Assembly: GCA_013813135.1 (NCBI GenBank)
Contig: JACCSF010000283.1
Coordinates: 1-7,243, forward strand
Origin: Thermoleophilaceae bacterium
Lineage (GTDB): Bacteria; Actinomycetota; Thermoleophilia; Solirubrobacterales; Thermoleophilaceae
DNA length: 7,243 nucleotides
Reading direction: 5' to 3'
Below, one piece after another: positions 1 to 6,361 of this stretch. A model generated the notes under the pieces. The model ran no database searches, had not been told where the DNA came from, and saw only the letters and a program-made list of their open reading frames with translations. A program made the translations under genes and the position numbers. Numbering within the stretch: the stretch's first letter is position 1; every line of letters starts with the position of its first letter.

Positions 1-210
1 CCGCAAACAGCGCCCACGCGCGAAGTGCGATCCCCCGTGACGCCCGGCTCGCCGCCGAGCCGCGGCCCCGACGCCGGCTGGGTGCTCGCCTGCCTGGGGC
101 TGCTCGCGGCCTCGGCTCTGCTCGGGCTTTCGGAGGATGGCCGCAGGGCGACGCGCAGAGGCCGTCAGCGGATCACGACGCTCGTCAGTCCCCGGCTCGG
201 AGGGCGGTGA
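1..210 (+). CDS. Partial 3' end of an unidentified gene with a C-terminal membrane segment
   Basis: This frame is open from the window edge to a TGA at 208-210, so it is probably the C-terminal 69 residues of a gene starting upstream; a GTG at 25 would give a free-standing 61-residue ORF instead. About 84% of codons end in G or C, consistent with coding. The translation has a proline/serine-rich stretch, one hydrophobic segment (core WVLACLGLLAASALLGL, about bases 79-129), then an arginine-rich tail of about 28 residues. That layout suits a protein anchored by a final transmembrane helix with a cytoplasmic basic tail. No LPXTG-type sorting motif or other family signature is visible, so no function is assigned. 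Its 3' end overlaps the 3' end of the convergent acetyltransferase gene by 26 bases. It could also be non-coding sequence that is open by chance because of high G+C. Confidence 0.42.
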   Translation, partial: PQTAPTREVRSPVTPGSPPSRGPDAGWVLACLGLLAASALLGLSEDGRRATRRGRQRITTLVSPRLGGR

Positions 211-664
211 GGTGCTTGCGAAGGAAGACCCGTGCGAAGCCCTCGCTTGCCACGCGGTCGTACTCCGTCCATCCCAGGCGCTCGTACAGCTCGATGTTCT
301 CGGTCATGTCCCTGTGCGTGTAGAGGCGCAGCTCGCACACGCCACGTCCCCGTGCTTGCGCTTCGGCGAACTCGAGCAGGGTCGGGCCAAGCCCGCGGCC
401 CTGGCGGTCCGGGTCGACCGCGATGTTCTCGACCATCAGGGCCTCGCCCTCCGCCGGGCGCAGGACGATGACCCCCACCACCCCTGGATCGGCGAGCACG
501 AAGACGTCGCCCTCCTCGACCAGGGCGGCGTAGTCCGCATCCATCGGAGCGGGGCGCAGGCCGATCCGCGGCACCCAGCGGCTATAGGCGCGCTCGACGA
601 GCAGGCGAATGCTCTCGACGTCGTCACCGGTGGCTGGCCTGATGGCCACGCCCGCAGGTCCCAC
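185..664 (-). CDS. GNAT family N-acetyltransferase
   Basis: This 159-residue protein is the usual length for a single-domain GNAT enzyme, which transfers an acetyl group from acetyl-CoA to an amine. Motif A is clear: a beta strand (VENIAVDP, residues 78-85) followed by the pyrophosphate-binding loop RQGRGLG (87-93, the Q/RxxGxG/A signature) and the helix after it. The C-terminal region LYTHRDMTENIELYERLGW (114-132) is typical of the motif-B strand and helix, with Y127 where many members have the catalytic tyrosine. The substrate cannot be read from sequence. The chosen start is GTG at 662-664. A second in-frame GTG at 647-649 (residue 6) is nearly as good, because it has a GGGA about nine bases upstream. 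The gene is divergent from metG across 63 bp and tail-to-tail with the partial gene at the window edge, so it is probably not part of the metG unit. Confidence 0.88.
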   Translation of the reverse strand: MGPAGVAIRPATGDDVESIRLLVERAYSRWVPRIGLRPAPMDADYAALVEEGDVFVLADPGVVGVIVLRPAEGEALMVENIAVDPDRQGRGLGPTLLEFAEAQARGRGVCELRLYTHRDMTENIELYERLGWTEYDRVASEGFARVFLRKHLTALRAGD

Positions 665-713
665 ACGCGCCGGGGCGCCTTCGGCGGGCGCGGGCCGAGC
701 CGGTGCGCCTGAG

Positions 714-719
714 TAGCAT
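714..719 (+). promoter_or_regulatory. Candidate -10 box (TAGCAT) of a leaderless metG promoter
   Basis: TAGCAT fits the actinobacterial TANNNT -10 consensus and ends eight bases before the metG ATG. Transcription would begin at or within two bases of the start codon. No Shine-Dalgarno sequence is present in the 63-bp gap, which agrees with a leaderless mRNA. No convincing -35 element is seen. A 5-bp inverted repeat (CATCG-CTAT-CGATG, 717-730) covers the predicted start site; it may be chance. Confidence 0.45.
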
Positions 720-727
720 CGCTATCG

Positions 728-2251
728 ATGTCGTACTACGTCACGACGCCCATCTACTACGTCAACGGCGAGCCGCACCTCGGACACGCCTACACGACGA
801 TTGCCGCCGACGTCCTGGCGCGGCACATGCGCCAGCGCGGCGAGGACGTCTTCTTCCTTACTGGCACGGACGAGCACGGCGAGCCGGTCACGCAGGCCGC
901 CGAGAAGCTCGGCATCACGCCGCGGGAGCTGGGCGACCGCCACGCGGTGCGTTTCAAGCAGCTCGCCGCCACGCTCAACGCCACCAACGACTTCTTCATC
1001 CGCACCACCGACCCGGAGCACATGGAGAAGGTCGCCCAGGTCGTCCGGCGGATCCATGACAACGGGCACGTCTATGCCGGCACCTACGAGGGCTGGTACT
1101 GCCCGCGCTGCGCCGACTTCAAGACCGAGTCCGAGCTCGAGGACGGCAACCGCTGCCCGATCCACAAGATCGAGCTCGAGATCGAGAAGGAGGACAACTG
1201 GTTCTTCCGGCTGTCCACCTTCCAGGAGCCGCTCGAGCGCCTCTACGCCGAGCGCACGGACTTCGTCATCCCCCGTAACCGCTACAACGAGGCGCTCGCC
1301 TTCATCAAGAGCGGCCTGCGCGATCTGTCGCTCAGCCGCGCCCGCCTCAAGTGGGGTGTCCCCGTGCCGTGGGACCACTCGCAGGTGATCTATGTCTGGA
1401 TCGACGCCCTGCTCAACTACTACACGGCCCTCTCGTACGCGCGGGAGGACGAGGACCTGACCGAGCGGTACTGGCCCGCCCACGTCCACCTGATCGGCAA
1501 GGACATCCTGAAGTTCCACGCGGTGATCTGGCCCGCGATGCTGATGGCGGCCGACATCGAGGTGCCCCGCCGGGTGGGCATCCACGGGTACCTGCTGCTG
1601 GGCGAGCACAAGATGTCGAAGTCGCTCGGCAACGTGATCGAGCCCTTCCACGTGGCCGAGGTCTACGGCGCCGACGCCTTGCGCTTCTACGTCCTGCGCG
1701 AGGTCAGCTTCGGCGCGGACGGCGAGGTCTCGCCAGAGGGCTTCGAGACGCGCTATACGACCGAGCTCGCCAACGAGTACGGCAACCTCGCCAGCCGTAC
1801 GCTGGCGATGCTCTCCCGCTATCGCGACGGTGTGGTGCCGGATGCGGCCCCGGCCCCCCGGCTGCAAGGCGAGTTCGAGGACCTCGCCGACACGGTGTGC
1901 CGGCGTCTCGACGCGATCGAGCTCACCGCCGCCCTCGACGAGATCTGGCAGCGCGTCAAGCTGCTCAACCGCTACGTGCAGGATGAGGAGCCTTGGCAGC
2001 TGTCGAAGGATGAGGGGGCCGCCGAGCAGCTCGACCAGGTGCTGTACTCGCTGGCCGAGGGCCTGCGGGTGGTTTCCGTGTTGCTGCACCCGTTCATGCC
2101 GGGCTCGGCCGAGCGGCTGCTGGCCGCGCTGGGCCAGGAGGACCTATCGCTCGATGGCGCTCGTTTGGGCGCCGTCGGCGGCGGCGCATCGATCGCCGAG
2201 CTCGGACAGCTCTTCCCCCGCGTGGAGCCACCGGAGCGCTCGGCGGCCTGA
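728..2251 (+). CDS. metG: Methionine--tRNA ligase
   Basis: This cytoplasmic class I aminoacyl-tRNA synthetase charges tRNA-Met, including the initiator, using ATP and methionine. The start YYVTTPIYYVNGEPHLGHAYT contains the HIGH-type signature HLGH (residues 17-20), and the KMSKS loop is at 295-299 (GEHKMSKSLGN). Between them a single zinc knuckle has ligands CPRC (125-128) and CPIH (143-146), a C-x2-C...C-x2-H arrangement. The WIDALLNYYTAL region and the C-terminal helical anticodon-binding domain follow. At 507 residues the protein is close to mycobacterial MetG and lacks the C-terminal EMAP-like tRNA-binding/dimerisation domain of the roughly 677-residue E. coli enzyme. The ATG at 728 gives the expected N-terminus directly before the first beta strand, and no ribosome-binding site precedes it. 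It heads the metG-tatD-rsmA-ispE cluster. Confidence 0.98.
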   Translation: MSYYVTTPIYYVNGEPHLGHAYTTIAADVLARHMRQRGEDVFFLTGTDEHGEPVTQAAEKLGITPRELGDRHAVRFKQLAATLNATNDFFIRTTDPEHMEKVAQVVRRIHDNGHVYAGTYEGWYCPRCADFKTESELEDGNRCPIHKIELEIEKEDNWFFRLSTFQEPLERLYAERTDFVIPRNRYNEALAFIKSGLRDLSLSRARLKWGVPVPWDHSQVIYVWIDALLNYYTALSYAREDEDLTERYWPAHVHLIGKDILKFHAVIWPAMLMAADIEVPRRVGIHGYLLLGEHKMSKSLGNVIEPFHVAEVYGADALRFYVLREVSFGADGEVSPEGFETRYTTELANEYGNLASRTLAMLSRYRDGVVPDAAPAPRLQGEFEDLADTVCRRLDAIELTAALDEIWQRVKLLNRYVQDEEPWQLSKDEGAAEQLDQVLYSLAEGLRVVSVLLHPFMPGSAERLLAALGQEDLSLDGARLGAVGGGASIAELGQLFPRVEPPERSAA

Positions 2252-2253
2252 TG

Positions 2254-2276
2254 GGCCGCGCAGCTGCGCCGCGGCC
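2254..2276 (+). other. GC-only stem-loop between metG and tatD
   Basis: A perfect 7-bp inverted repeat (GGCCGCG at 2254-2260, CGCGGCC at 2270-2276) encloses a nine-base loop. It fills most of the 31-base gap and ends six bases before the tatD GTG. A competing 12-base palindrome (GCGCAGCTGCGC, 2258-2269) lies inside it. No T-run follows, so it is not a standard intrinsic terminator. It could affect tatD translation or RNA processing, or simply reflect high G+C. Confidence 0.35.
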
Positions 2277-2282
2277 AGGGCC

Positions 2283-3035
2283 GTGATCGACACGCACTGC
2301 CATCTGGACCACTGCGAACCCGCGACCGGCGAGCTCGTGGAGAGGGCGCGCGCCGCGGGCCTGACCCGGATCGCGACCGTGGGCATGGACGGTGCCTCGA
2401 TCGAGCGCGCCCTGGAGGCCGCGGCCCGGCACGAGGAGGTGTTCGCGATCATCGGTCGCCACCCGCACGAGACGGCGAGCTTCGGTACCGCCGACCTCGA
2501 GGAGATCGAGCGCGCCGCCGCCGAACCGGACGCCCGCGCGATCGGCGAGACCGGCCTCGACTACTACCGCGACCACGCGCCGCGAGACGACCAGCGGCGC
2601 GCCTTCGAAGCGCAGCTCGACCTGGCCGCTCGGGTGGGGCTGCCGGTCGCCATTCACACCCGGGCCGCGGAGGACGACACCTTCGCGATCCTGCGAGAGC
2701 ACGCCGACCGGCTCCCGGCCGTGATCCTGCACTGCTTCTCCGCGCCCGACCGCCTCGACGAATGTGTCGAGCGTGGCTACCTCTGCTCGTTCGCCGGGAA
2801 CGTCACCTACCCCAAGGCCACCGACCTCCAGCAGGTCGCGCGCGACCTGCCCGCCGAGCTGCTGCTCGTCGAGACCGACGCGCCGTGGCTGTCGCCCCAG
2901 CCCGAGCGCGGAAGGCCCAACGAGCCCGCGAACGTCGTACACACGGCCGAGCGCCTGGCGGCGCTGCGCAGCGTCTCCTACGAGGAGCTCGAGCGCACGG
3001 TCGAGGAGAACGCGGTTCGCGTGTTCGGATGGTGA
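2283..3035 (+). CDS. tatD: TatD family metal-dependent hydrolase (DNase)
   Basis: This 250-residue cytoplasmic protein has the usual length and the full metal-site pattern of TatD enzymes, amidohydrolase-superfamily TIM barrels with Mg-dependent DNase activity, mostly exonucleolytic. Visible ligands are the N-terminal HxH (THCHLD, H5 and H7), the glutamate in GETGLDYY (E89), H125 in AIHTR, H150 in LHCFS and D199 in ETDAPWL. The last is followed by the family's PERGRPNEPANV segment. The start is GTG 2283, because VIDTHCHLD is the canonical N-terminus and no nearer upstream start is in frame. Only a weak CCAGGG lies in front of it, at the foot of a GC-rich stem-loop. It lies 31 bases after metG and its last codons overlap rsmA, so the genes are probably cotranscribed. 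TatD here is not evidence for Tat export. Confidence 0.95.
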   Translation: MIDTHCHLDHCEPATGELVERARAAGLTRIATVGMDGASIERALEAAARHEEVFAIIGRHPHETASFGTADLEEIERAAAEPDARAIGETGLDYYRDHAPRDDQRRAFEAQLDLAARVGLPVAIHTRAAEDDTFAILREHADRLPAVILHCFSAPDRLDECVERGYLCSFAGNVTYPKATDLQQVARDLPAELLLVETDAPWLSPQPERGRPNEPANVVHTAERLAALRSVSYEELERTVEENAVRVFGW

Positions 3036-3916
3036 CCGGCGAGCCCCGCGCGACCGGCGAGCCCCGCGAGCCGCGTCAGGCCAGCCTGCGTCGCCTGCGG
3101 CGCTACGGCATCCGGCCCAATCGGGAGCTCGGCCAGAACTTCCTGATCGACGACAACATCCTTGGCGTAGTCGGCCGCGCCGCGGCGCTCGAGCAGGACG
3201 ATGTCGTGCTCGAGGTCGGGGGCGGCCTCGGGGTGCTGAGCGAATACGTCGCGGCGCGGGTCGGGTACCTGCATGTCGTGGAGGTGGATCGCACGCTCGA
3301 GGCGCCGCTGGCGGAGGCGCTCGCGCCGTTTCCGAACACGACGCTTCACCTCGCGGACGCCGTCGAGCTGGATCTGGCAAGCCTCGATCCGGCGCCCGGC
3401 AAGGTCGTCGCCAACCTGCCCTACGGGGTGGCCGCCACCGTGCTGCTCAAGTCGATCGCCGAGCTGCCGGAGGCCCAGCTCTGGGTGGCCGTGGTGCAGC
3501 GCGAGGTGGGTGAGCGTCTTGCCGCCGGACCGGGCTCCAAGGCGTACGGGGCAACCTCGGTGCTGGCGCAGCTCGCCTGCGAGGTGCGCGTGCTGCGCCG
3601 CGTCCCCCGCACGGTCTTCCATCCCGAGCCGAACGTCGAATCGGCGCTTGTCCTGATGCGCCGCCGAGCGCCCGCTCCGCCGCCCGAGCTCACGGCGCTC
3701 GTACACGGCGGCTTCGCCCACCGCCGCAAGGCGCTCGCGGGCTCGCTTGCCCTCGTCCCCGGCGCGCCGGACGAACTGCGCGACGCCACCCGCGCGGCGC
3801 TCCCCGCGATCGGCCACCCTGCCGACGCCAGGGCGGAGCGCATCCCGCCCGAGGACTGGGCGCCCCTCGCCGACGCGATCGGCCGCGAGCGACTGGAGGG
3901 CCTGCGACCTCGATGA
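3029..3916 (+). CDS. rsmA: 16S rRNA (adenine(1518)-N(6)/adenine(1519)-N(6))-dimethyltransferase
   Basis: RsmA/KsgA dimethylates two adjacent adenines in the 3'-terminal hairpin of 16S rRNA using S-adenosylmethionine, late in 30S assembly. The family signatures appear in order: ELGQNFLID (residues 33-41), SAM-binding motif I LEVGGGLGVLS (61-71), the acidic VEVDR strand after it, and the catalytic motif ANLPY (N129-Y132). The family block QREVGERL...PGSKAYGATSVLAQ and FHPEPNVESALV follow. The C-terminal domain has the HRRKAL motif. The 295-residue length is typical. The NLPY motif continues GVAA rather than the more common N-[IV]-x-[TS]. ATG 3029 overlaps tatD by seven bases; GTG 3032 would give a four-base overlap and one residue less. 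The first 20 or so residues are an arginine/proline-rich extension with a tandem duplication. No ribosome-binding site is visible, so translation is probably coupled to tatD. Loss of this enzyme class confers kasugamycin resistance. Confidence 0.95.
   Translation: MVTGEPRATGEPREPRQASLRRLRRYGIRPNRELGQNFLIDDNILGVVGRAAALEQDDVVLEVGGGLGVLSEYVAARVGYLHVVEVDRTLEAPLAEALAPFPNTTLHLADAVELDLASLDPAPGKVVANLPYGVAATVLLKSIAELPEAQLWVAVVQREVGERLAAGPGSKAYGATSVLAQLACEVRVLRRVPRTVFHPEPNVESALVLMRRRAPAPPPELTALVHGGFAHRRKALAGSLALVPGAPDELRDATRAALPAIGHPADARAERIPPEDWAPLADAIGRERLEGLRPR
3034..3069 (+). repeat. 18-base tandem duplication in the rsmA N-terminal coding region
   Basis: Two adjacent 18-base units, 3034-3051 and 3052-3069, are identical over the first 17 bases (core ACCGGCGAGCCCCGCG). 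They encode TGEPRA-TGEPRE near the start of RsmA and begin inside the tatD stop codon. The repeat is in frame, so a gain or loss of units would keep the gene intact. Confidence 0.8.
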
Positions 3917-4746
3917 GCGCAGCCGCCGTCCACGAGCGCGCCTACGCGAAGCTCAACCTCATGCTCCACGTCGGGCGACCGGGCGCCGACGGGCTGCACC
4001 CGCTCTGCTCGATCTTCGCCTCGATCGACCTCCACGACGACGTCCACGTCGAGCCGGCCGACTCGGAGGTCGACAGCGTCGAGTGCTCCGGCCTCGACGG
4101 TCCGAACCTTGCGGAGGTGGCACTTGCGGGCTACCGCCGCCGCGTGTCCGGGCTGCCGCCGCTTGCCGTGCGCATCGAGAAGCGCATCCCCGTGGCCGCC
4201 GGGCTCGGAGGCGGGAGCGCCGACGCCGCGGCCGTGCTGCGCGCGGCAAACCGGATCGCCGGGGACCCACTGGACGACGAGGCCCTGCGCGAGCTCGGCG
4301 CCGGACTCGGCTCGGACGTCCCCAGCCAGATCGACCCCCGCCATGCGCTGGTCAGCGGAGTCGGGGAGGTCGTCGAGCCGATTGATCTGCCGCCGTTTGC
4401 CGTTGTGCTGGTGCCGCAGCGCGAGGGCCTCTCGACCGCCGCCGTGTACGCGCAGTTCGATCTCCTGGGCGGCGGCCGCGAGCAGCTCGATCTCGACAGG
4501 CTGCGCGAGCTGGCTTACGAGATGGTCATGGCGCCTGTCCTCAACAACGACCTTCAGCCCGCCGCGCTCGCGCTTCGCCCCGAGCTCGACGGCGTGCTCG
4601 CCTCGCTGCGCGCCTCCGGCGCCCTCGGCGCGATCGTCAGCGGCTCCGGACCCACCTGCTTCGGGCTCTTCGGCGCCCGCGCCTCCGCGCAGACCGCCGC
4701 GGTGACGATCGACGGCGCGCTCGTGACCGGCCTGCGCCTGCGCTGA
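3913..4746 (+). CDS. ispE: 4-diphosphocytidyl-2-C-methyl-D-erythritol kinase
   Basis: IspE is a cytoplasmic GHMP kinase that phosphorylates CDP-methylerythritol with ATP, a middle step of the MEP pathway to IPP and DMAPP. The 277-residue protein shows the N-terminal AYAKLNLMLHV (catalytic-site lysine K13), a DGLHPL variant of the usual DGYHEL, and the ATP loop PVAAGLGGGSADAA (93-106). It also has the catalytic aspartate in GSDVP (D135) and the C-terminal glycine motif VSGSGPTCFGLF (about 242-253). After SDVP it reads SQIDPRHALVSGVGE, where many IspE proteins have FFxxGGxAxxxGxGE, so this loop is divergent but the catalytic residues remain. The ATG overlaps the rsmA stop as ATGA, a sign of translational coupling; a GGAGGG at 3895-3900 lies 12 bases upstream. 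The rsmA-ispE pairing is widespread in bacteria. Confidence 0.95.
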   Translation: MSAAAVHERAYAKLNLMLHVGRPGADGLHPLCSIFASIDLHDDVHVEPADSEVDSVECSGLDGPNLAEVALAGYRRRVSGLPPLAVRIEKRIPVAAGLGGGSADAAAVLRAANRIAGDPLDDEALRELGAGLGSDVPSQIDPRHALVSGVGEVVEPIDLPPFAVVLVPQREGLSTAAVYAQFDLLGGGREQLDLDRLRELAYEMVMAPVLNNDLQPAALALRPELDGVLASLRASGALGAIVSGSGPTCFGLFGARASAQTAAVTIDGALVTGLRLR

Positions 4747-4765
4747 TCGCCGCGGCGGCCTGCCC

Positions 4766-4771
4766 TACAGT
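4766..4771 (+). promoter_or_regulatory. Candidate -10 box (TACAGT) of a leaderless DedA-PAP2 promoter
   Basis: TACAGT matches TANNNT and ends exactly six bases before the GTG at 4778. If transcription starts at that G, the box occupies -12 to -7, the standard leaderless layout in Actinobacteria. A weak -35 candidate CTGATC (4743-4748) lies 17 bases upstream, across the ispE stop codon. No Shine-Dalgarno sequence is present. This suggests the membrane-protein genes can be transcribed separately from ispE. Confidence 0.5.
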
Positions 4772-4777
4772 CGTCGC

Positions 4778-6361
4778 GTGTCCGCGGGCCAGATCGTCGC
4801 CGCCGTTCTAACCGTGCTGATCGCCGCAGGCGCGAGCTGGAAGCGCCGCACGCTGGCCGGCGAGCGCAAGCTGCTGGCTGTCGCTGCCGTGCTCGCCCTG
4901 GCGGTCTACGCCAGCGGCCTGCTCAGCGAGCTGCCCGATCCCAAGAAGCTGATCGGGGATATCGCGGGGGCGCTGGGCCCCTGGACGTACGCGCTCGTGG
5001 GCGTGATGGCCTATCTCGAGACCGCCGCGTTCGTGGGCCTCGTGGCTCCCGGCGAGACCGTCGTGATCGCCGGCGGCGTGATCGCCGGCCAGGGCGAGAT
5101 CGACCTGATCCCGCTGGTCGGCCTGGTCTGGGTCTGCGCCACCCTCGGCGACACCACGAGCTTCTACATCGGCCGCCGTCTGGGCCGGAATTTCCTTGAG
5201 CGCCACGGGCCGAAGGTCAAGATCACCCACGAGCGGCTCGATCAGGTGGAGGGGTACTTCGAGCGCCACGGAGGCAAGACCATCCTGGTCGGGCGCTTCA
5301 TCGGCCTGGTGCGCGCGCTCGCGCCGTTCATCGCGGGCGCATCGGGTCTGGCGTACCGGCGCTTCCTTCCCTACAGCGTGGTCGGCACCGGCCTGTGGTC
5401 GACCGTCTTCTGCGTCCTGGGCTACATCTTCTGGCGCTCTTTCGACCAGGTGGCCCACATCGCGGGTCAGGCGATCTTCGGCTTCGGCCTGACGGTCGCG
5501 GTGGTCGTCGGGATCGTTGTCGCCTACCGGCGGCGGCGCGACATTCGCGCCTGGTTTTTCGCCCACGAGCGCCACTCGCTGATCCGCCCGCTGTTCGCGA
5601 TCGGCCGGCCCATCCACAGGCGCGTCGTGCGCCCGCTGGTGAGCGTGGTCGCTCCGGAGGCGCGCTTCATCTGGAACCGGATCACGCCTGGAGGGCTCGG
5701 CCTCGAGCTGACCACCACGCTCGCCATCGGCGGGGTCGGGCTCTACGTCTTTGTTCTCTACGTGGTGATCCTCGCGGGCGACCCGGGGTCGACTCCGCTC
5801 GACAAGGAGCTGCTCGACCTGAGCGCAGACCTGCGCTCGGCGCTGCTGACCGACATCGCGAAGGTGGTGACCAACCTGGGCGCCCTGCCGACGTGCGCGG
5901 CGGTGGTCGTGGTGACCAGCGTGGTGCTGGCCGCCCGCGGGCGCATGGCTGAGGTGGTTGTGCTGATCGGTGGCTTCGCGCTGACCTACGCGATCGTCCT
6001 GGTGACCAAGGGGGCCATCGAGCGACCGCGACCCGAAGGTGCCCTGATCGACACGTCCGGCTCCTCGTTCCCGAGCGGGCACGCCGCCTACTCCACCGCC
6101 TGGGTGGCTGCGGCGCTCATGTTCACGCGCCGGCTGCGGGTGGTGGGCGCGGCGCTGGTCACCGGGGCGGTGATGCTGGCCGCGGCGGTCGGCCTGTCCC
6201 GTATCTACCTCCACGCGCACCTGTGGTCGGACGTGGCGGCCGGCTGGGGACTGGGGGTGGGGATCTACGGGCTGCTGGCTGTGACCACCATGATCGTCGA
6301 GCACATGCGCCACAATGGTCAGGGACGCGCGCAGGAAACGGCCGCGCGCACGGAGCGATGA
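4778..6361 (+). CDS. Bifunctional DedA (VTT)-PAP2 phosphatase membrane protein
   Basis: This 527-residue polytopic protein joins two membrane domains. After two N-terminal hydrophobic helices (about 3-20 and 30-50), residues 60-220 form a DedA/VTT domain. It has E81, the APGE motif (90-93), D125 in GDTTSFYIGRRLG, and GRFIGLVRALAPFIAG with arginines R173 and R179, the charged residues typical of DedA transporters. A helix (about 228-249) and a basic linker (250-305) follow. The rest is a PAP2 phosphatase with all three motifs intact: KX6RP (K411, R418-P419), PSGH (432-435) and SRX5HX3D (S474-R475, H481, D485). PAP2 active sites normally face outward and act on lipid pyrophosphates or phosphatidates; DedA proteins include undecaprenyl-phosphate translocases. 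A role in lipid-carrier recycling is plausible but inferred; phosphatidylglycerophosphate or another lipid phosphate is possible. GTG 4778 is chosen for its position after TACAGT. It lies 31 bases after ispE. Confidence 0.9.
   Translation: MSAGQIVAAVLTVLIAAGASWKRRTLAGERKLLAVAAVLALAVYASGLLSELPDPKKLIGDIAGALGPWTYALVGVMAYLETAAFVGLVAPGETVVIAGGVIAGQGEIDLIPLVGLVWVCATLGDTTSFYIGRRLGRNFLERHGPKVKITHERLDQVEGYFERHGGKTILVGRFIGLVRALAPFIAGASGLAYRRFLPYSVVGTGLWSTVFCVLGYIFWRSFDQVAHIAGQAIFGFGLTVAVVVGIVVAYRRRRDIRAWFFAHERHSLIRPLFAIGRPIHRRVVRPLVSVVAPEARFIWNRITPGGLGLELTTTLAIGGVGLYVFVLYVVILAGDPGSTPLDKELLDLSADLRSALLTDIAKVVTNLGALPTCAAVVVVTSVVLAARGRMAEVVVLIGGFALTYAIVLVTKGAIERPRPEGALIDTSGSSFPSGHAAYSTAWVAAALMFTRRLRVVGAALVTGAVMLAAAVGLSRIYLHAHLWSDVAAGWGLGVGIYGLLAVTTMIVEHMRHNGQGRAQETAARTER

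Noticed and set aside
637..655. A 19-base exact match (GCCTGATGGCCACGCCCGC) to 6588-6606, lying at the start regions of the GNAT gene (antisense) and of the regulator gene.
   Set aside because: It is a single pair in opposite coding contexts with no flanking similarity, made of codons common in this G+C-rich genome. It is probably chance or minor, not a mobile-element end.
137..712. A 191-codon plus-strand frame across the GNAT gene.
   Set aside because: The minus-strand product has a clear acetyl-CoA-binding motif; this frame has no domain and is a shadow.
722..2089. A 455-codon open frame on the minus strand, antisense to metG.
   Set aside because: It is a mirror of the metG codon bias, rich in V/L/E/D/R with no motif, while metG is unambiguous on the plus strand.
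4748..4757. The perfect palindrome CGCCGCGGCG just after the ispE stop, considered as a terminator.
   Set aside because: It has no loop and no following T-run, and is short; it is expected by chance at this base composition.
6223..6357. An N-terminal extension of the small membrane protein to a start at 6223 (119 residues).
   Set aside because: The extra residues lie inside the PAP2 coding region, before and within its C-terminal helix, and are arginine/glycine-rich with no hydrophobic pattern. The ATG at 6358 forms a classic ATGA overlap.
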